A DNA stretch of 64,000 bases from Allobosea sp. 117. GTDB taxonomy: Bacteria > Pseudomonadota > Alphaproteobacteria > Rhizobiales > Xanthobacteraceae. The translations under genes were made by a program, and so were the position numbers. The notes under the pieces are model-generated. The model saw only the letters and a list, made by a program, of their open reading frames with translations. It had not been told where the DNA came from and did no database searches. The first letter of the stretch is position 1; each line of letters begins with the position of its first letter. Positions 62,228 through 64,000 of this stretch are shown here, piece after piece. The stretch covers positions 340,317 to 404,316 of the forward strand of contig NZ_JNLC01000013.1 in NCBI RefSeq assembly GCF_000702305.1, read 5' to 3'.

Positions 62228-63175
62228 ATGCCTGTTGCCCAAGCGTCCAGCGAAGAGACCATCCCGCCTGACACCGCCGCACTCGTCCACACGCCCTATG
62301 ACGGTTCGCGCAAAGCGTTCTCCATCGGGCTCGCGCCGCTGGACTTGGACGAATGGATCGAGCCGGACCCGAACCTCGCTGAAACGCTGGAGCAACGCGC
62401 GGCGCTGATCCGCGACAAGCGCGGCGTGGTGGTGCGCGAGGAGGAGGGCACCCGCGCGGCGCAGCGCGAGGCGCTGAAGCTCGTCGTCGATCATGTCACG
62501 CTGCGCTGGCCCGAGCTCTACCGGCTGGACGGCCGGCGGCTGACGGTGGTGCCGCTGGGCCGGGTCTTCGATCTCGACGACGAGGCCGAAGCCCCGCTCG
62601 TCGTCGCCGGCCAGCTCATCTCCGACGATCTCCTGATGCTGCGGCGGAGCGAAGAGGGCTATCGTCTGGTCGCCGCCGTGCTGTGCTTCCCTTCCGCCTG
62701 GTCGCTCGCCGAGAAGTTCGGCCAGTCGCTCGACGGGCTGCACGCCGCGGTGCCGGGCTATCCCGACAAGCTCGCCAGGGTGATGAACCGCATCTTCGAG
62801 AATCTGAAGGTCGACCAGCCGGTGTGGCGGGTGAACTGGTCGATCTATCCCGATGACGAGCTGCACCATCCGGAATCGAAGGAGCGGCCGCGCAACTGGT
62901 TCGATGACGAGGCCGCTCTCGCCCCCGAGGCCTTCGTGCGGGTGGAACGTCAGACGCTGCGCCGCATGCCGGAAAGCGGCGACATGCTGTTCACCGTGCG
63001 GGTGCATGTCGACCCCTTCACCGCCTTCCGCCGCCACCCGGAGGGCGCACAGCTCGCGGGCGGCCTGCGCGACGCGATCCTCGCACTCGACGCCGACCAG
63101 CTTGCCTACAAGGCGCTGACCGAGCACCGCGACGCGGTCGCCGCCGCCCTCGACCGCATCGCGCGCGGCGGATAG
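62228..63175 (+). CDS. DUF3445 family protein (heme-dependent oxidative N-demethylase alpha-subunit-like)
   Basis: A 315-residue protein with the DUF3445 pattern: FSIGLAPLDLDEWIEPDPNLAETLEQRAALI near the N-terminus, VAAVLCFPSAWSLAEKFGQSLDGLHAAVPGYPDKLARVMNRIFENLKVDQPVWRVNWSIYPDDELHHP in the middle, and RVERQTLRRMPESGDMLFTVRVHVDPF. The family includes the catalytic subunit of HODM, which binds heme through an unusual PAS-like fold. No neighbouring subunit genes are visible, so whether it is an enzyme of this type is unknown. Confidence 0.88.
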   Translation: MPVAQASSEETIPPDTAALVHTPYDGSRKAFSIGLAPLDLDEWIEPDPNLAETLEQRAALIRDKRGVVVREEEGTRAAQREALKLVVDHVTLRWPELYRLDGRRLTVVPLGRVFDLDDEAEAPLVVAGQLISDDLLMLRRSEEGYRLVAAVLCFPSAWSLAEKFGQSLDGLHAAVPGYPDKLARVMNRIFENLKVDQPVWRVNWSIYPDDELHHPESKERPRNWFDDEAALAPEAFVRVERQTLRRMPESGDMLFTVRVHVDPFTAFRRHPEGAQLAGGLRDAILALDADQLAYKALTEHRDAVAAALDRIARGG

Positions 63176-63187
63176 GGGCGGGAGACT

Positions 63188-63247
63188 CCGACCCCACCCC
63201 TGCACGCCGTCATGCCCGGCCTTGAGCCGGGCATCCATGTCGTGCGC
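63188..63247. repeat. REP-like palindromic repeat, copy 1 (direct repeat with 63515-63572)
   Basis: The unit CCGACCCCACCCC...CACGCCGTCATGCCCGG continues into a hairpin with 9-bp arms ATGCCCGGC (63212-63220) and GCCGGGCAT (63226-63234) around CTTGA, then CCATGTCGTGC. Confidence 0.8.
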
Positions 63248-63297
63248 CGGCGGAGAGCAGGGCGCGGATCCGGAGCGCGCGGCGTCAAAGTCACCGC

Positions 63298-63442
63298 CGT
63301 CATGCTGAGGTGCCGCCCGGAGGGCGGCCTCGAAGCACGCAGGCGGGTGCCGGCCCAGCGGCCGTTGCACCGGCATCGTGCCCTGCATCGGCTGTCTGCG
63401 TCCTTCGAGGCTCGACCTGTGGTCGAGCACCGCAGGATGACG
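63298..63442. repeat. Nested palindromic MITE-like element
   Basis: The 145-bp element has 16-bp terminal inverted repeats (CGTCATGCTGAGGTGC at 63298-63313 and its complement at 63427-63442, 14/16) and an inner inverted pair (CCTCGAAGCACGCAG 63329-63343 against CTGCGTCCTTCGAGG 63396-63410, 14/15). No ORF. It resembles the non-coding palindromic elements common in Hyphomicrobiales intergenic DNA. Confidence 0.75.
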
Positions 63443-63514
63443 AGGGGCAGTGCTGGCCGGGAGGTATTTTATCCCTCCCCACGCGCGGTCCTCCCCACGC
63501 ACCTCTCCCGCGCA

Positions 63515-63572
63515 CCGACCCCACCCCGCACGCCGTCATGCCCGGACGTGATCCGGGCATCCACGCAGTGCC
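63515..63572. repeat. REP-like palindromic repeat, copy 2
   Basis: Same unit as 63188-63247. The hairpin arms are ATGCCCGGA (63538-63546) and TCCGGGCAT (63552-63560) around CGTGA; the C-G to A-T change at the loop end is compensated on both arms. Confidence 0.8.
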
Positions 63573-63599
63573 ACGAGCACTCCGATCATAGGAATTCTT

Positions 63600-64000
63600 T
63601 CCTTGATCTTTATGTGCGACGCTGCCATCCTTCCCCCACCTCGTCCCACCTGAAGGGGCGCAACCGGAGCGGCCGATGGCGCGGGGCGGGGTGCGGTGGC
63701 CTTATCGTGCGGAGTAACGCACCACGCGATGAGGCGGCCCAAGCCGCACGTTCCCGGGCCGGGTAACCACGGCCAACGGTGGGCGGGGGGCTGGTGCTGC
63801 GACAGGCGATCCGGAAGGATCGCCATCGGGCGACCGGCGCCGCCCCGGAGCGGAGGATAGCAAGGTTAGTCCTCCGGGGGCCGTGCGGAGCAAGCCTATA
63901 GACACCGCGTGCGGGGCGCCGGAGACCGGCGCATCGGACGATTGACGACCAGTCTGCACCACCTTTCATCACCCGGTGCAGGCGATCGGCCGGAGCGGTC
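63600..64000. other. Hairpin-dense stretch without a credible gene, cut by the window end
   Basis: The open frames here are short, arginine/proline-rich and have no ribosome site or family. Six perfect stems occur within 275 nt: 63707-63722 (5 bp), 63734-63747 (5 bp), 63805-63824 (8 bp around GGAA), 63851-63876 (7 bp), 63916-63932 (7 bp around AGA) and 63955-63980 (6 bp). High G+C makes some expected by chance. It could be a structured RNA or another repeat element. Confidence 0.4.

Noticed and set aside
63610..63972. Open frame of 120 codons on the minus strand in the terminal hairpin-rich region
   Set aside because: No ribosome site, Arg/Pro/Ala-rich composition, interrupted by strong inverted repeats; overlapping frames of similar length exist, so non-coding is more likely.
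63700..64000. RNase P RNA, tmRNA or cobalamin riboswitch as the identity of the hairpin-rich region
   Set aside because: The expected landmark sequences (for example the AGGAAAGTCC-type core of RNase P, or the cobalamin-riboswitch core) are not visible on either strand.

Overview
This 64 kb window is high-GC bacterial chromosome with the gene content and order of an alphaproteobacterium of the order Hyphomicrobiales (Rhizobiales). The supporting signs are a lysC-ptsP-prfA-prmC block beside ubiG, clpB and a DUF4167 gene, a hutG-cpdR-tRNA-Val(GAC) block, a phaR/phaAB polyhydroxybutyrate locus, an invasion-associated-locus-B protein, and several rhizobial-type intergenic palindromes. A free-living, Xanthobacteraceae-like host (Ancylobacter/Starkeya/Xanthobacter relatives) is my inference; no rRNA or other decisive marker is present.

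Layout. 0-6.3 kb: cytochrome b561, leuD, RidA, a ribbon-helix-helix protein, a VOC protein, a Tat-linked GMC dehydrogenase pair, and leuB. 6.3-11.2 kb: ispA, mtgA, rpmF and a degenerate GGDEF/EAL protein. 11.3-14.2 kb: phaR facing phaA-phaB. 14.3-20.2 kb: a DMT exporter, DUF985 cupin, gloB, IalB, quinone oxidoreductase, YkvA/DUF1232, thpR and a MOSC protein. 20.2-27.4 kb (minus strand): DUF4167, then the lysC>ptsP>prfA>prmC operon. 27.5-36.5 kb: ubiG, clpB, an SPFH/NfeD pair, an outer-membrane barrel, galU and galE. 36.6-46 kb: a lytic transglycosylase lipoprotein, an SGNH-fold protein, then gltB>gltD. 46.3-50.9 kb: two related secreted proteins around an hsp20 gene, an alpha/beta hydrolase and hisN. 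50.9-52.3 kb: a gene-free stretch with three tandem small-RNA genes. 52.3-54.1 kb: hutG, cpdR and tRNA-Val. 54.3-55.2 kb: an AT-rich methyltransferase-like gene beside the tRNA. 55.3-63.2 kb: LuxR and AraC regulators, a second methyltransferase, an M3 peptidase, a Tat-exported metallo-beta-lactamase-fold hydrolase and a DUF3445 protein. 63.2-64 kb: palindromic repeats and a hairpin-rich stretch with no credible protein.

Most genes are housekeeping: leucine, lysine and histidine synthesis, ammonia assimilation by glutamate synthase, isoprenoid and ubiquinone synthesis, translation termination, peptidoglycan turnover, UDP-sugar supply, proteostasis (ClpB, Hsp20, CpdR) and nitrogen-PTS signalling.

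The most striking element is the array at about 51.1-52.0 kb. It has three copies of a roughly 100-nt RNA gene, each with its own similar promoter, a first hairpin whose bases change while pairing is kept, a near-invariant single-stranded pyrimidine-rich core, and an intrinsic terminator. Core, architecture, tandem copies and an adjacent inositol-monophosphatase-family gene (hisN) all fit the alphaproteobacterial suhB/MmgR (alpha-r8) small RNAs. MmgR limits polyhydroxybutyrate granules in Sinorhizobium, and phaR-phaAB lie in this window. The other element worth attention is the hairpin-dense stretch at 63.7-64.0 kb, which I could not assign.
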